A stretch of DNA of 64,000 nt. Source: Phycicoccus flavus. Its GTDB lineage: Bacteria; Actinomycetota; Actinomycetes; Actinomycetales; Dermatophilaceae. Position numbers and translations under genes: made by a program. Below, piece after piece: positions 56,397-64,000 of the stretch (position 1 is its first letter; every line of letters begins with the position of its first letter). Where the stretch lies: NCBI RefSeq assembly GCF_004025965.2, contig NZ_SAYU02000011.1:1-64000 (forward strand), in the 5' to 3' direction. The notes under the pieces are model-generated. The model saw only the letters and a program-made list of their open reading frames with translations, ran no database searches and had not been told where the DNA came from.

Positions 56397-58202
56397 TCAG
56401 GTGTTCGGCGGCGTCCGCATGACCGCGAGCGCGTCGCGGTAGGTGACCCACCCGACCGGCTGGTCGCCGGCCTCGTCGAGCACCGGCATGCCGCCGACGC
56501 CGCTCTGGTTGAGCGCGTCGAGCACGGTGTCGAGGGTGTCGGTGACGCGGACCCGCTCGGGCAGCTCGGTGATGATGTCGGCGGGGACGACGTCGTGCCG
56601 GCCGTCGGCGAGGGCCTCGGACACCGCCCGGGCCGTGACGATGCCGTGGTAGCGACCGTCGGCCCCGGCCAGCGGCAGGACGCCGTAGCTGACGCCGGCC
56701 AGCCGGCTCGCGACGTCGCGCAGGGGTGTACCGCCCTCGACGGGCGTCGGCAGCGGCCGCATGACCTCGCGCACCGGTGTCCGGGAGGCGACCGACGGTG
56801 GCGTCTCCTCGAGGTCGACGCCGCGGCGGCGCAGCTTGAGGGTGTAGATCGAGTCGCCGGACAGGGCGTGGCTGACGAGCGTCGCGATGACGATGGCGGT
56901 CATGAGCGGCAGGATGATCGAGTACTCGCTGGTGAGCTCGAACATGATGATGACGGCGGTGATCGGGGCCCGGGCGGCGCCGGCGAAGACGGCGCCCATG
57001 CCGATGAGGCCGTAGGCCCCGACCGGCCCGGCGACGCCCGGCAGCAGGACGTGCGCGACGGCGCCGAAGGCGGCTCCGAGCATCGCGCCGATGAAGAGGC
57101 TGGGAGCGAAGACGCCGCCCGAGCCGCCGATGCCGATGGTCAGCGACGTCGCCACGATCTTGCCGACGAGCAGGACGAGGAGGAAGGCGATCGCGTACCG
57201 GCCGTCGATGGCGTCGCCGAGCACCGGGTAGCCGACGCCGTACATCTGCGGCAGGACGAGCAGCAGCAGCCCGAGCAGGATCCCGCCGACGGCCGGCCGG
57301 GCCCACTCGGGGCCGCGCCAGACCGCGTCGCAGAGGTCCTCGATCCGGTAGAGCGCCTGGGTGAAGAACACCCCGAGCCCGCCGGCGACGACCCCGAGCA
57401 GCGCGAAGAGCAGGTACTCGCTGGGATGCTCGACGGTGAACGGCGGGAGGGCGAGGAACGGCTCGTCGCCGAGGACGCCGCGTCCGATGGCCGACGCCGT
57501 GACCGCCGACAGGACGACGAGGCCGAAGGACTGCGCCGTGAAGTCGGCGAGGATCAGCTCCATCGCGAAGAAGACGCCGGCCAGGGGCGCGTTGAACGTC
57601 GCCGCGATCCCGCCGGCGGCGCCGCACGCGACGAGCACGCGCATCCGGGGCTCGCTGACCCGCACGACCCGGCCGATGGTCGAGCCCAGGGCCGAGCCGA
57701 TCTGGACGATGGGTCCCTCCCGGCCGACCGACCCGCCGCCGCCGATGCAGAGGGCCGAGGCGAGGGCCTTGACGCCGGCCACCTGCGGCTTGATGCGGCC
57801 GCCCGTGCGGGCCACGGCGTACATGACCTCGGGGACGCCGTGGCCGCGGGCCTCCCGCGCGAACCGGTGGACGAGCGGCCCGTAGACGAGCCCGGCGACG
57901 ACGGGCGCGAGGACGACGAACCAGCGCCCCAGCCACGGCAGGTGCGGGTTGGCGGCGCCCGGCACGGCGGCGTAGTCGGGGTGGCCGGACAGGGCGAGCG
58001 TGAAGACCTGGATCAGCCAGCGGAAGGCGACCGCCGCCGCGGCCGTCCCCGCGCCGACCACCAGCGCCAGGAAGAGCAGCCCGCCGCGGGAGCCGCGCAG
58101 GCGTGCGGCGCGGACGGCCAGCTCGCGGCGCCAGCGCCCGGGGGACGGTGCGCGGCGTTGCTCGCTGTCGTCGGTGGGGGAGGTGGCGGCAGCGGAGGAC
58201 AT
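56397..58202 (-). CDS. ClC-family chloride channel/transporter with C-terminal CBS pair
   Basis: A 601-residue membrane protein. The ClC filter motifs are GHGVPEVMYAV (120-130), GGSVGREGPIVQIG with the gating Glu162, and GGSGGVFAPSLFIGAMLGA (about 360-378). At the site equivalent to the internal proton glutamate of E. coli ClC (FAMELILADF, 212-221) a Leu216 seems to stand instead of Glu. The last 150 residues hold two CBS domains that usually sense nucleotides. The ATG at 58202 abuts an operator shared with the divergent MarR gene. Confidence 0.9.
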   Translation of the reverse strand: MSSAAATSPTDDSEQRRAPSPGRWRRELAVRAARLRGSRGGLLFLALVVGAGTAAAAVAFRWLIQVFTLALSGHPDYAAVPGAANPHLPWLGRWFVVLAPVVAGLVYGPLVHRFAREARGHGVPEVMYAVARTGGRIKPQVAGVKALASALCIGGGGSVGREGPIVQIGSALGSTIGRVVRVSEPRMRVLVACGAAGGIAATFNAPLAGVFFAMELILADFTAQSFGLVVLSAVTASAIGRGVLGDEPFLALPPFTVEHPSEYLLFALLGVVAGGLGVFFTQALYRIEDLCDAVWRGPEWARPAVGGILLGLLLLVLPQMYGVGYPVLGDAIDGRYAIAFLLVLLVGKIVATSLTIGIGGSGGVFAPSLFIGAMLGAAFGAVAHVLLPGVAGPVGAYGLIGMGAVFAGAARAPITAVIIMFELTSEYSIILPLMTAIVIATLVSHALSGDSIYTLKLRRRGVDLEETPPSVASRTPVREVMRPLPTPVEGGTPLRDVASRLAGVSYGVLPLAGADGRYHGIVTARAVSEALADGRHDVVPADIITELPERVRVTDTLDTVLDALNQSGVGGMPVLDEAGDQPVGWVTYRDALAVMRTPPNT

Positions 58203-58205
58203 ATG

Positions 58206-58227
58206 TTGCAGTATGCAATAGTTGCAC
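58206..58227. promoter_or_regulatory. MarR operator between the ClC and MarR genes
   Basis: TTGCA-gta-TGCAA (58206-58218) is a perfect palindrome, followed by a third half-site TTGCA at 58222-58226. It fills the 27-bp gap between two divergent start codons, so the MarR protein probably controls both genes. Confidence 0.65.
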
Positions 58228-58229
58228 TC

Positions 58230-58745
58230 ATGAGGGAAAATCGAGCCGATGCCGGCGCCGCCCCCGACGGCGGCGAGGAGGACGAGCTCGACGCGATCGT
58301 GGCCTCGGTGCTCGTCGCGTCGCGGGCGCTCGTCGGCGTCTCGGCCCGGTCGCTCGCCGACGTCGAGGACACGGTGACGCTCACCCAGTTCCGCACCCTC
58401 GTCGTGCTGCGCTCGCACGGCGCGACGCGGCTGGGGCCGCTGTCGGAGCGGCTGGGCGTGGGGGCGTCCAGCGCGCTGCGGACCGTCGACCGGCTGCTGG
58501 CCGGGGGGCTCGTGACCCGCGACGAGGACGCCGCCGACCGGCGGGCCGTCGTCATCGCCCTCACCGCCAAGGGGCGCCGGCTCGTCGACGAGGTGACCGA
58601 GCGCCGGCGGGAGGCCATCGCCGGCATCGTCGGGCGGATGCCCGTGACCCGGCGGCGCGGGCTCGTGGCGGCCCTCACCGCGTTCGCCGAGGCCGCGGAC
58701 GAGCCCGTGCCCGCTCCGGCGGAGGGCGCCGCCGACAGCTGGTGA
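58230..58745 (+). CDS. MarR-family regulator divergent from the ClC gene
   Basis: A 171-residue winged-helix repressor. The helix-turn-helix is RLGPLSERLGVGASSALRTVDRLLAGGLV (about 71-99), and the wing is in DEDAADRRAVVIALT. The N-terminal 20 residues are acidic. It diverges from the ClC gene, with 27 bp and a TTGCA palindrome between the two ATGs, a classic self-regulated pair. The likely signal is unknown. It ends at a large repeat cluster. Confidence 0.88.
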   Translation: MRENRADAGAAPDGGEEDELDAIVASVLVASRALVGVSARSLADVEDTVTLTQFRTLVVLRSHGATRLGPLSERLGVGASSALRTVDRLLAGGLVTRDEDAADRRAVVIALTAKGRRLVDEVTERRREAIAGIVGRMPVTRRRGLVAALTAFAEAADEPVPAPAEGAADSW

Positions 58746-59274
58746 TCAGGGCTCGCTCCTTGGCGGGTAGTGCGCGCGGAACGGGGCCTCGACCGGGGAG
58801 GCTTGGGTTCGCGCGAGGAGCCGGGGGGTGCGCCAGGAAGGCCTGGGTTCGCAGGACAAGCCGGGGGTTCGCAAGAGCAACCGGGGGTTCGACGTGTCGG
58901 TCAACCCTGGCGAACCCCGACTTCCCCGCCGGGGGCGGGAAAGTCGGGACGGGAGGGGCGGGGGCCGCGGATCGCGTGAGGAACCGGGGGTTCGCAAGAA
59001 AAGCCGGGGGTTCGACGTGCCGGTCAACCCTGGCGAACCCCGACTTTCCCGCCGGGGGCGGGAAAGTCGGACGAGAGGGAGAGGGGGCCGCGGATCGCAT
59101 GAGGAGGCGGGGGTTCGCAAGAGGAACCGGGGGTTCGACGTGCCGGTCAACCCTGGCGAACCCCGACTTTCCCGCCGGGGGCGGGAAAGTCGGGGCGGGT
59201 GGGGGGCCGAGAGGGGAGGCGCGCCGGGGGCGGGAAAGCCGGGACGGGAGGGCGGGAGGGGAGAGGGGGGTGGG
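58746..59274. repeat. Second cluster of composite palindromic repeats (529-bp gap)
   Basis: No gene is supported. Three units of about 82 bp (58867-58947, 58989-59070, 59112-59193) recur every 122-123 bp. Each reads GGTTCGCAAG..., GGGGGTTCGACGTG, CCCTGGCGAACCCCGAC and a CTTTCCCGCC/GGCGGGAAAG hairpin. Half units flank them at 58805-58860 and 59220-59245. The units are the reverse complement of those at 36372-36581, with about 80 percent similarity by eye. They again lie between two convergent genes (MarR and MFS). Confidence 0.85.
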
Positions 59275-60639
59275 TCAGGCGGGTTCGGGGACGCGGTCGG
59301 CGCGTCGGGTGCGCAGCTCGGGGGAGAGGACGGCGAGGCCGAGCAGCGGCAGGACGGCGAGGGCGGCGAGGCTGCCCGGGACGCCGACGACGTCGCCCAG
59401 CCCGGCGACGGCCGCCGAGCCCACGCTGCCGCCGACGAGGAAGAGCAGCGTGGCGACGCCGAGGGCCACCCCGCGCACGTCGGCGTCGACGGCGTCGCTG
59501 ACGGCCGCGCTGAGCGTCGGCTGCCCGAGGGCGAAGGCGACGGCCACCGCCAGCAGCGCGGCGACGACGAGCGGCACGTTGACCAGGGCGCAGCCGAGCG
59601 CGGCCAGCGCCAGCGACACGGCGGCCAGCACCCCGGCGGCCGCCAGGGTGCGCGGCGGGCCGATGCGGTCGAGCAGGCCTCCGCTGATCCGCGGCAGGAA
59701 CGGCGCGAGGACGGTGCTGGGCACGAGGAGCAGGCCGACCTGCCACGACGGCCAGCCCTCGCGGCCGAGGACGACGGGCACGGCGATGAGCTGGCCGAAC
59801 CACGCGGCGGGCACGGCGGCCGCCGCCAGCGCCCCGCGGACGACCGTGCCGTTGCGGACGACCGACACCGGCAGGAACCCGTCGGGACGACGCCGCACCC
59901 AGGCGCCGACCGTCGGCACACCGAGGACGAGCAGCAGCCCGCCGGTCACGGCGATGGCGAGCCCGGTGGTCGGCGACTGCACGAGCAGGACCAGCCCGCC
60001 CGCGGTCGCGGCGACGAGGACGGCGCCGAGGACGTCGAGCCGGTCGCCGGTGCCCTCGCGGGTCAGCGAGGACCAGATGGCGGGCAGGACGAGCAGCCCG
60101 AGGATGGGCAGGGCCATGACCGCGCGCCACCCCAGCCAGTTGTCGACGAGCCCGCCGAGCAGCGGCCCGGCGCAGACGATGGCCGTCGCCATGGCCGCCA
60201 GCCGGCCGAGCGCGAAGCCCCGCTCGGAGCCCTGGTAGCGCTGGTTGAGCACGGTGACGCCGAGCGTGGGGACGGCGGCGGCGCCGGCACCCTGCGCCAT
60301 CCGCGCGACGACCTCGACCGTGAAGGTCGGCGCCAGCGCGGAGACCAGCGACCCGGTGGCCATGAGGGTGAGCCCGACGACGAGCGGGGTGCGCACTCCG
60401 ACGAGGTCGGCGACCCGGCCGTAGACCGCGGTCGTCACGGCGAGCATGAGGACGTAGAGGCTGATCGTCCACGCGGCGACGCCGACCCCGACGCCGAGGT
60501 CGTCGGCGAGGTCGTGCAGGACGATCGACGCCGAGGACGACCCCATGCCGGCCAGCCCGAAGAGGGTGCCGAGGAGCAGGGGGACCCGGCGGGCGTCTGT
60601 CGTCACGAGTCCGGTCAACCCGCGGGGCACACCGGGCAT
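59275..60639 (-). CDS. MFS transporter (DHA2-like, 14 helices)
   Basis: A 454-residue polytopic membrane protein with about 14 hydrophobic segments and little else. GRVADLVGVRTPLVVG (about 74-89) is the MFS loop 2-3 signature, and LNQRYQGSERGFALG follows helix 4. The start MPGVPRGLTG has a short basic lead before helix 1. It probably exports small organic molecules. The ATG at 60639 is the only reasonable start. It diverges from the osmoprotectant ABC operon, 107 bp away. Confidence 0.86.
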   Translation of the reverse strand: MPGVPRGLTGLVTTDARRVPLLLGTLFGLAGMGSSSASIVLHDLADDLGVGVGVAAWTISLYVLMLAVTTAVYGRVADLVGVRTPLVVGLTLMATGSLVSALAPTFTVEVVARMAQGAGAAAVPTLGVTVLNQRYQGSERGFALGRLAAMATAIVCAGPLLGGLVDNWLGWRAVMALPILGLLVLPAIWSSLTREGTGDRLDVLGAVLVAATAGGLVLLVQSPTTGLAIAVTGGLLLVLGVPTVGAWVRRRPDGFLPVSVVRNGTVVRGALAAAAVPAAWFGQLIAVPVVLGREGWPSWQVGLLLVPSTVLAPFLPRISGGLLDRIGPPRTLAAAGVLAAVSLALAALGCALVNVPLVVAALLAVAVAFALGQPTLSAAVSDAVDADVRGVALGVATLLFLVGGSVGSAAVAGLGDVVGVPGSLAALAVLPLLGLAVLSPELRTRRADRVPEPA

Positions 60640-60734
60640 TCCGCATCGCCACGCGGCACGGCAACCTTCGACGTCCGGGTCACGGTTCGCGCGCGATCCC
60701 GGAGCGGGGGCCTGCGACCTGCCCCATTTGTCGT

Positions 60735-60740
60735 TAGGGT
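60735..60740 (+). promoter_or_regulatory. -10 box of the osmoprotectant ABC operon (leaderless)
   Basis: TAGGGT followed by 6 nt and the ATG at 60747. Confidence 0.5.
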
Positions 60741-60746
60741 CGCAGG

Positions 60747-61886
60747 ATGATCCGGTTCGACGCCGTGACCAAGGAGTTTCCCGACGGCACGGTCGCCGTC
60801 GACGACCTCTCCCTCACCGCCCCGACGGGCAAGATCACCGTGCTCGTCGGCCCCTCGGGGTGCGGCAAGACGACCTCGCTGCGCATGGTCAACCGGATGA
60901 TCGAGCCCACCCGCGGCTCGATCGCCCTGGACGGCCAGGACACCGGGCGGATGGACCAGGCCGAGCTGCGGCGCGGCATCGGCTACGTCATCCAGCACGC
61001 CGGGCTGTTCCCGCACCGCACCGTGCTCGACAACATCGGCACGGTGCCCCGGCTGCTCGGCTGGGACAAGAAGAAGGTGCGCGACCGCTCCCGCGAGCTG
61101 CTCGAGCGGGTCGGCCTCGATGCCCGGCTCGGCGACCGCTACCCGACGCAGCTGTCCGGCGGGCAGCAGCAGCGCGTCGGGGTGGCCCGCGCCCTGGCCG
61201 CCGACCCGCCGGTCATGCTCATGGACGAGCCGTTCTCGGCCGTCGACCCGATCGTGCGCGACCAGCTCCAGGACGAGTTCCTGCGGCTCCAGGACGAGCT
61301 CGGCAAGACGATCATCTTCGTCACCCACGACATCGACGAGGCCATCAAGCTCGGCGACCAGGTGGCGGTCCTGCGGGTCGGCGGCACGCTGGCGCAGGTG
61401 GCCGAGCCCGCGTACCTCCTCGCGCACCCGGCCGACGACTTCGTCGCGGACTTCGTCGGACGCGACCGCGGCTACCGGTCGCTGCAGTTCCAGGAGGCGC
61501 CGCGGCTGCCGCTGCGCTCGGAGCCGACGGTGACGCTCGGCGAGACCCCGGCCACGGACGCCGCCTGGCTGCTCGTCGTCGATGACCGGCGCCACCCGCT
61601 CGGGTGGGTCGAGCCCGGGCGCATCGGGGGCCGCGGGGTGCAGGACGCCGACCTGCACCGCGGCGGCACCGTCGCGCGGTCCGGCGGGTCGCTGCGCGGC
61701 GCCCTGGACGCGGCCCTGTCCTCGCCCGCCCGGCGCGGGGTGATCGTCGACGACAGCGGCGAGCTCGTCGGCACCGTCCTGGCCCACGAGGTGCTCGACG
61801 CCATCGAGGACACCGACCGGCCCGAGCGCGACGAGGGCGACCCCGTCCACGGCGGGGCCGTCGCCGTCGCGGGGGACGAGGCCTGA
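60747..61886 (+). CDS. Osmoprotectant-type ABC transporter ATP-binding protein (OpuCA/ProV-like)
   Basis: A 379-residue ABC ATPase. Walker A is GPSGCGKTT (35-43), the signature is LSGGQQQRVGVARAL (about 135-149) and Walker B is VMLMDEPFSAVDP (about 156-168). After residue 240 comes a CBS-like regulatory domain, common in importers of glycine betaine, choline or carnitine, where it senses ionic strength. It drives the two permeases encoded next. The GTG of the first permease starts 1 bp after its stop. Confidence 0.92.
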   Translation: MIRFDAVTKEFPDGTVAVDDLSLTAPTGKITVLVGPSGCGKTTSLRMVNRMIEPTRGSIALDGQDTGRMDQAELRRGIGYVIQHAGLFPHRTVLDNIGTVPRLLGWDKKKVRDRSRELLERVGLDARLGDRYPTQLSGGQQQRVGVARALAADPPVMLMDEPFSAVDPIVRDQLQDEFLRLQDELGKTIIFVTHDIDEAIKLGDQVAVLRVGGTLAQVAEPAYLLAHPADDFVADFVGRDRGYRSLQFQEAPRLPLRSEPTVTLGETPATDAAWLLVVDDRRHPLGWVEPGRIGGRGVQDADLHRGGTVARSGGSLRGALDAALSSPARRGVIVDDSGELVGTVLAHEVLDAIEDTDRPERDEGDPVHGGAVAVAGDEA

Positions 61887-61887
61887 C

Positions 61888-62535
61888 GTGGACTGGCTCG
61901 CGGCGCACTGGCGCGACGTGCTCGACCTCGCCGGCAACCACCTCTACCTGGCCGGCGTGCCCCTCGTCGTCGGGCTCGTCCTCGCGGTCCCGCTCGGCTG
62001 GGCCGCCAAGCGGTGGGACCGTTCGTACCTCGCGATCATCACCGGGGCCGGCCTGCTCTACACGATCCCGTCCCTCGCCCTGTTCGTCGTCATGCCGCTC
62101 ATCATCGGCACCCAGATCCTCGACCCGATCAACGTCGTCGTCGCCATGTCCGTCTACACCGTGGCGCTGCTGGCCCGCACCGTCGCGGACGGGCTCAAGG
62201 CCGTCCCCGACCACGTCGAGCAGTCGGCGACGGCGATGGGCTACAAGGGGGTGCGCCGCCTCTTCGGCGTCGAGCTGCCGCTCGCCGTCCCCGTCATCGC
62301 GGCCGGGCTCCGGGTGGCCGCCGTGAGCAACGTCAGCATCGTCACGGTCGCCTCCGTCGTCGGCGTCCCGCAGCTCGGCAACCTGTTCATCGACGGGTTC
62401 AACCGGGTCATCTGGGCCGAGCTCGTCACCGGCATCGTCGCCACCGTGGTGCTGGCCCTCGCCCTCGACGCGCTCATCGTCGTCGGCTCGCGCCTCCTCA
62501 CCCCGTGGCGCACGGCGGGCGGGGGTGCGGCGTGA
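61888..62535 (+). CDS. Osmoprotectant ABC transporter permease 1 (OpuCB-like)
   Basis: A 215-residue inner-membrane protein with five or six helices. The EAA-type loop that docks on the ATPase is seen at about 111-128 (VEQSATAMGYKGVRRLFG). Short permeases in pairs are typical of the OpuC/OsmU type importers. The GTG start lies 1 bp after the ATPase stop, and its TGA overlaps the start of the second permease (GTGA). Confidence 0.9.
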   Translation: MDWLAAHWRDVLDLAGNHLYLAGVPLVVGLVLAVPLGWAAKRWDRSYLAIITGAGLLYTIPSLALFVVMPLIIGTQILDPINVVVAMSVYTVALLARTVADGLKAVPDHVEQSATAMGYKGVRRLFGVELPLAVPVIAAGLRVAAVSNVSIVTVASVVGVPQLGNLFIDGFNRVIWAELVTGIVATVVLALALDALIVVGSRLLTPWRTAGGGAA

Positions 62536-63290
62536 ACATCCTCTTCGAGTGGTTCGGCGACCCGGCCAACTGGAGCGGTGCCGACGGCATCGGGCAGCGG
62601 CTGTGGGAGCACCTCTGGTACACCGCCGTGACGATGCTCGTGGCCTCGGCGGTCGCCCTGCCGCTCGGCCTCTGGGTCGGGCACACCGGACGCGGGCGGT
62701 GGCTCGTCACCCTCGCCAACTCGGCCCGCGCCGTCCCGACCCTCGGGCTGCTGCTCGCGGCGTCGCTGTGGCTCGGCCCGAAGCTGCCGGGCGACTTCGC
62801 CTACACGGTGCCGAGCATCGCGGTGCTCGCCATCCTCGCAGTCCCGCCGTTGCTGGCCGGCGCCTACGGCGGCATCGACTCCGTGGACGGGGCCGCCCGG
62901 GACGCCGCGTACGGCGTCGGCATGCGGGGGCGTCAGGTGCTGTGGCAGGTCGAGGTCCCGAACGCGCTGCCGCTCATGCTGTCCGGCGTCCGCTCGGCAG
63001 TGCTCCAGGTCGTCGCCACGGCGACCATCGCCGCCATCCCCGGACTCGGCGGGCTCGGCCGCTTCATCATCGACGGCATCGCGCTCGCGGACTACGGACA
63101 GGCGGGCGGCGGCGCGCTGCTCGTCGCGGTCCTCGCCGTCCTGCTCGAGGGGATCCTCGCCCTGCTCCAGCGCCGCCTCGTGTCCCCCGGCCTCACCGGC
63201 CGCGCTGTCGGTGGGTCACGGAATGATGACGACTCCGCGGGGCCGGAAGAATCCGCCGACCCCACGGTTGACCTCCGTACGTCCGTGTGA
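62532..63290 (+). CDS. Osmoprotectant ABC transporter permease 2 (OpuCD-like)
   Basis: A 252-residue membrane protein with six helices and a charged Asp/Glu-rich cytoplasmic tail after about residue 220. The ATPase-docking loop is GAARDAAYGVGMRGRQVLWQ (about 121-140). It forms the channel with permease 1. GTG start overlapping the previous stop by four bases. A small hairpin (GGGCC-ggtc-GGCCC, 63316-63329) lies between it and the binding-protein gene and may adjust the amount of the latter. Confidence 0.9.
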   Translation: MNILFEWFGDPANWSGADGIGQRLWEHLWYTAVTMLVASAVALPLGLWVGHTGRGRWLVTLANSARAVPTLGLLLAASLWLGPKLPGDFAYTVPSIAVLAILAVPPLLAGAYGGIDSVDGAARDAAYGVGMRGRQVLWQVEVPNALPLMLSGVRSAVLQVVATATIAAIPGLGGLGRFIIDGIALADYGQAGGGALLVAVLAVLLEGILALLQRRLVSPGLTGRAVGGSRNDDDSAGPEESADPTVDLRTSV

Positions 63291-63348
63291 CCCAGACTCT
63301 CGACCACCGCTCGCAGGGCCGGTCGGCCCGACCACGAAGGGAACACCC

Positions 63349-64000
63349 ATGAAGCGCATCACGACGGTCGTCGCGCTCGCCGCGGCCTCCATGCTCGGGC
63401 TCACCGCCTGCGGCGGGAACAGCGACCCGCTCGCGTCCGACACCGCGTCGGCCTCCTCCACCGGCGGGTCCGGCGGCGGCTCGGACGGCCCGATCGTCGT
63501 CGGCGGGGCCAACTTCTCGGAGTCGACGCTGCTCGCCGAGATCTACGCCGGCGCGCTGCAGGCCAAGGGCATCGACGCCTCGACCAAGCTGAACATCGGC
63601 GCGCGCGAGGTCTACCTGCGGGCGCTCCAGGACAACTCCATCCAGGTCTTCCCCGAGTACACCGGCGCGCTGGCGCTCAACTTCGACAAGGAGTACTCGG
63701 GCACCGACCCGGACGAGGTCTACGCGCACGTCCAGGAGGTCCTCCCCGACGACCTCACGGTGCTCGAGAAGTCCGCGGCCGAGGACAACGACTCGATCAA
63801 CGTCACGAAGGAGACGGCCGACGCGAACGGCCTCAAGACCATCTCCGACCTGGCGAAGGTCTCCGGCGACATGACCCTCGCGGCGCCGCCGGAGTTCAAG
63901 AAGCGCCCGCAGGGCGTCCCCGGTCTCGAGAAGACCTACGGCGTGACCTTCAAGTCCTTCCGGCCGCTCACCGGGCAGGCCATCGTCCAGGCGCTGAAGA
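63349..64000 (+). CDS. Osmoprotectant ABC transporter substrate-binding lipoprotein (3' end outside window)
   Basis: The first 217 codons of a secreted binding protein. A lipoprotein signal ends in MLGLTACGGN (lipobox Leu-Thr-Ala-Cys, Cys at 21), followed by a Ser/Gly linker. IVVGGANFSESTLLAEIYAG (about 49-68), NIGAREVYLRAL and IQVFPEYTGAL are the OpuAC/OsmF-type ligand-domain blocks. It should capture a quaternary ammonium compound outside the membrane and deliver it to the two permeases. The ATG has GAAGGGAA about 7 nt upstream. The window ends inside the gene. Confidence 0.92.
   Translation, partial: MKRITTVVALAAASMLGLTACGGNSDPLASDTASASSTGGSGGGSDGPIVVGGANFSESTLLAEIYAGALQAKGIDASTKLNIGAREVYLRALQDNSIQVFPEYTGALALNFDKEYSGTDPDEVYAHVQEVLPDDLTVLEKSAAEDNDSINVTKETADANGLKTISDLAKVSGDMTLAAPPEFKKRPQGVPGLEKTYGVTFKSFRPLTGQAIVQALK

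Noticed and set aside
58867-59193. Regular repeats resembling a CRISPR array
   Set aside because: The units are 82 bp, palindromic throughout, the 40-bp intervals are similar to each other rather than unique, and no cas gene is present.

Overview
The window is GC-rich DNA from an actinobacterium. Evidence includes a FadE5-type acyl-CoA dehydrogenase, a mycothiol-dependent isomerase-type enzyme, a WhiB protein, an ECF sigma factor with its DGPF (YCII) partner, and many genes whose start codon lies 6-7 nt after a TANNNT-like -10 box, which suggests leaderless mRNAs. Layout and gene types resemble Intrasporangiaceae-like Micrococcales, but I cannot name a genus.

Chromosomal part, left (1-41.5 kb). 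First come the tail of a proline-rich protein, galE, a small membrane protein, an aldo/keto reductase, a HisC-type aminotransferase and a metal-knuckle epimerase. A GT-C membrane protein is followed by a four-gene overlapping operon (GT2, DUF2064, molybdopterin oxidoreductase, membrane protein). Then come a GH13 enzyme, a secreted protein, and the 2-oxoacid dehydrogenase operon E1a-E1b-E2 with an uncharacterised Rossmann-like protein. Next are ECF sigma/DGPF, EamA, a YbdK-type ligase, glutaryl-CoA dehydrogenase, VOC and two MFS transporters (one with MarR). Further on are SRPBCC, a maleylpyruvate-isomerase-type protein diverging from CopD-CtaG, nitrilase, a GlcD-type oxidase, small membrane proteins, a DegT aminotransferase/HisD-like pair, fadE5, a twice-frameshifted lipoprotein, a DUF6584-like protein and a D-Ala-D-Ala carboxypeptidase.

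Mobile part (41,594-54,981). A 13.3-kb actinomycete integrative and conjugative element (AICE) is inserted in tRNA-Gly(CCC), bounded by 45-bp perfect direct repeats. Its backbone has a GntR (KorSA-like) repressor with three operators, a Pra-like activator, an FtsK/TraSA translocase broken by one extra base in Walker A, WhiB, an HUH-type Rep, Xis and a tyrosine integrase. Its cargo (42.8-47.8 kb, visibly lower GC) is a seven-gene operon: QueD, QueE, QueC-like, TGT-like, CD-NTase, 2TM SLATT protein and an OGG-like glycosylase. This is the architecture of type IV CBASS anti-phage immunity. Here it also carries the two enzymes that make 7-carboxy-7-deazaguanine, and its CD-NTase begins Met-Gly-Gly-Ser-Gly-Gly-Gly. 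It is the most interesting system in the window.

Chromosomal part, right (55-64 kb). This holds CutA, an alpha/beta hydrolase, a ClC channel with CBS domains diverging from a MarR regulator across an evident operator, an MFS transporter, and an osmoprotectant-type ABC transporter (ATPase, two permeases, lipoprotein cut by the window edge).

Between convergent genes or just after stop codons lie strong palindromes. These include a family of about 85-bp composite palindromes in two clusters 22 kb apart in opposite orientation, and a pair of related 48-52-bp palindromes.
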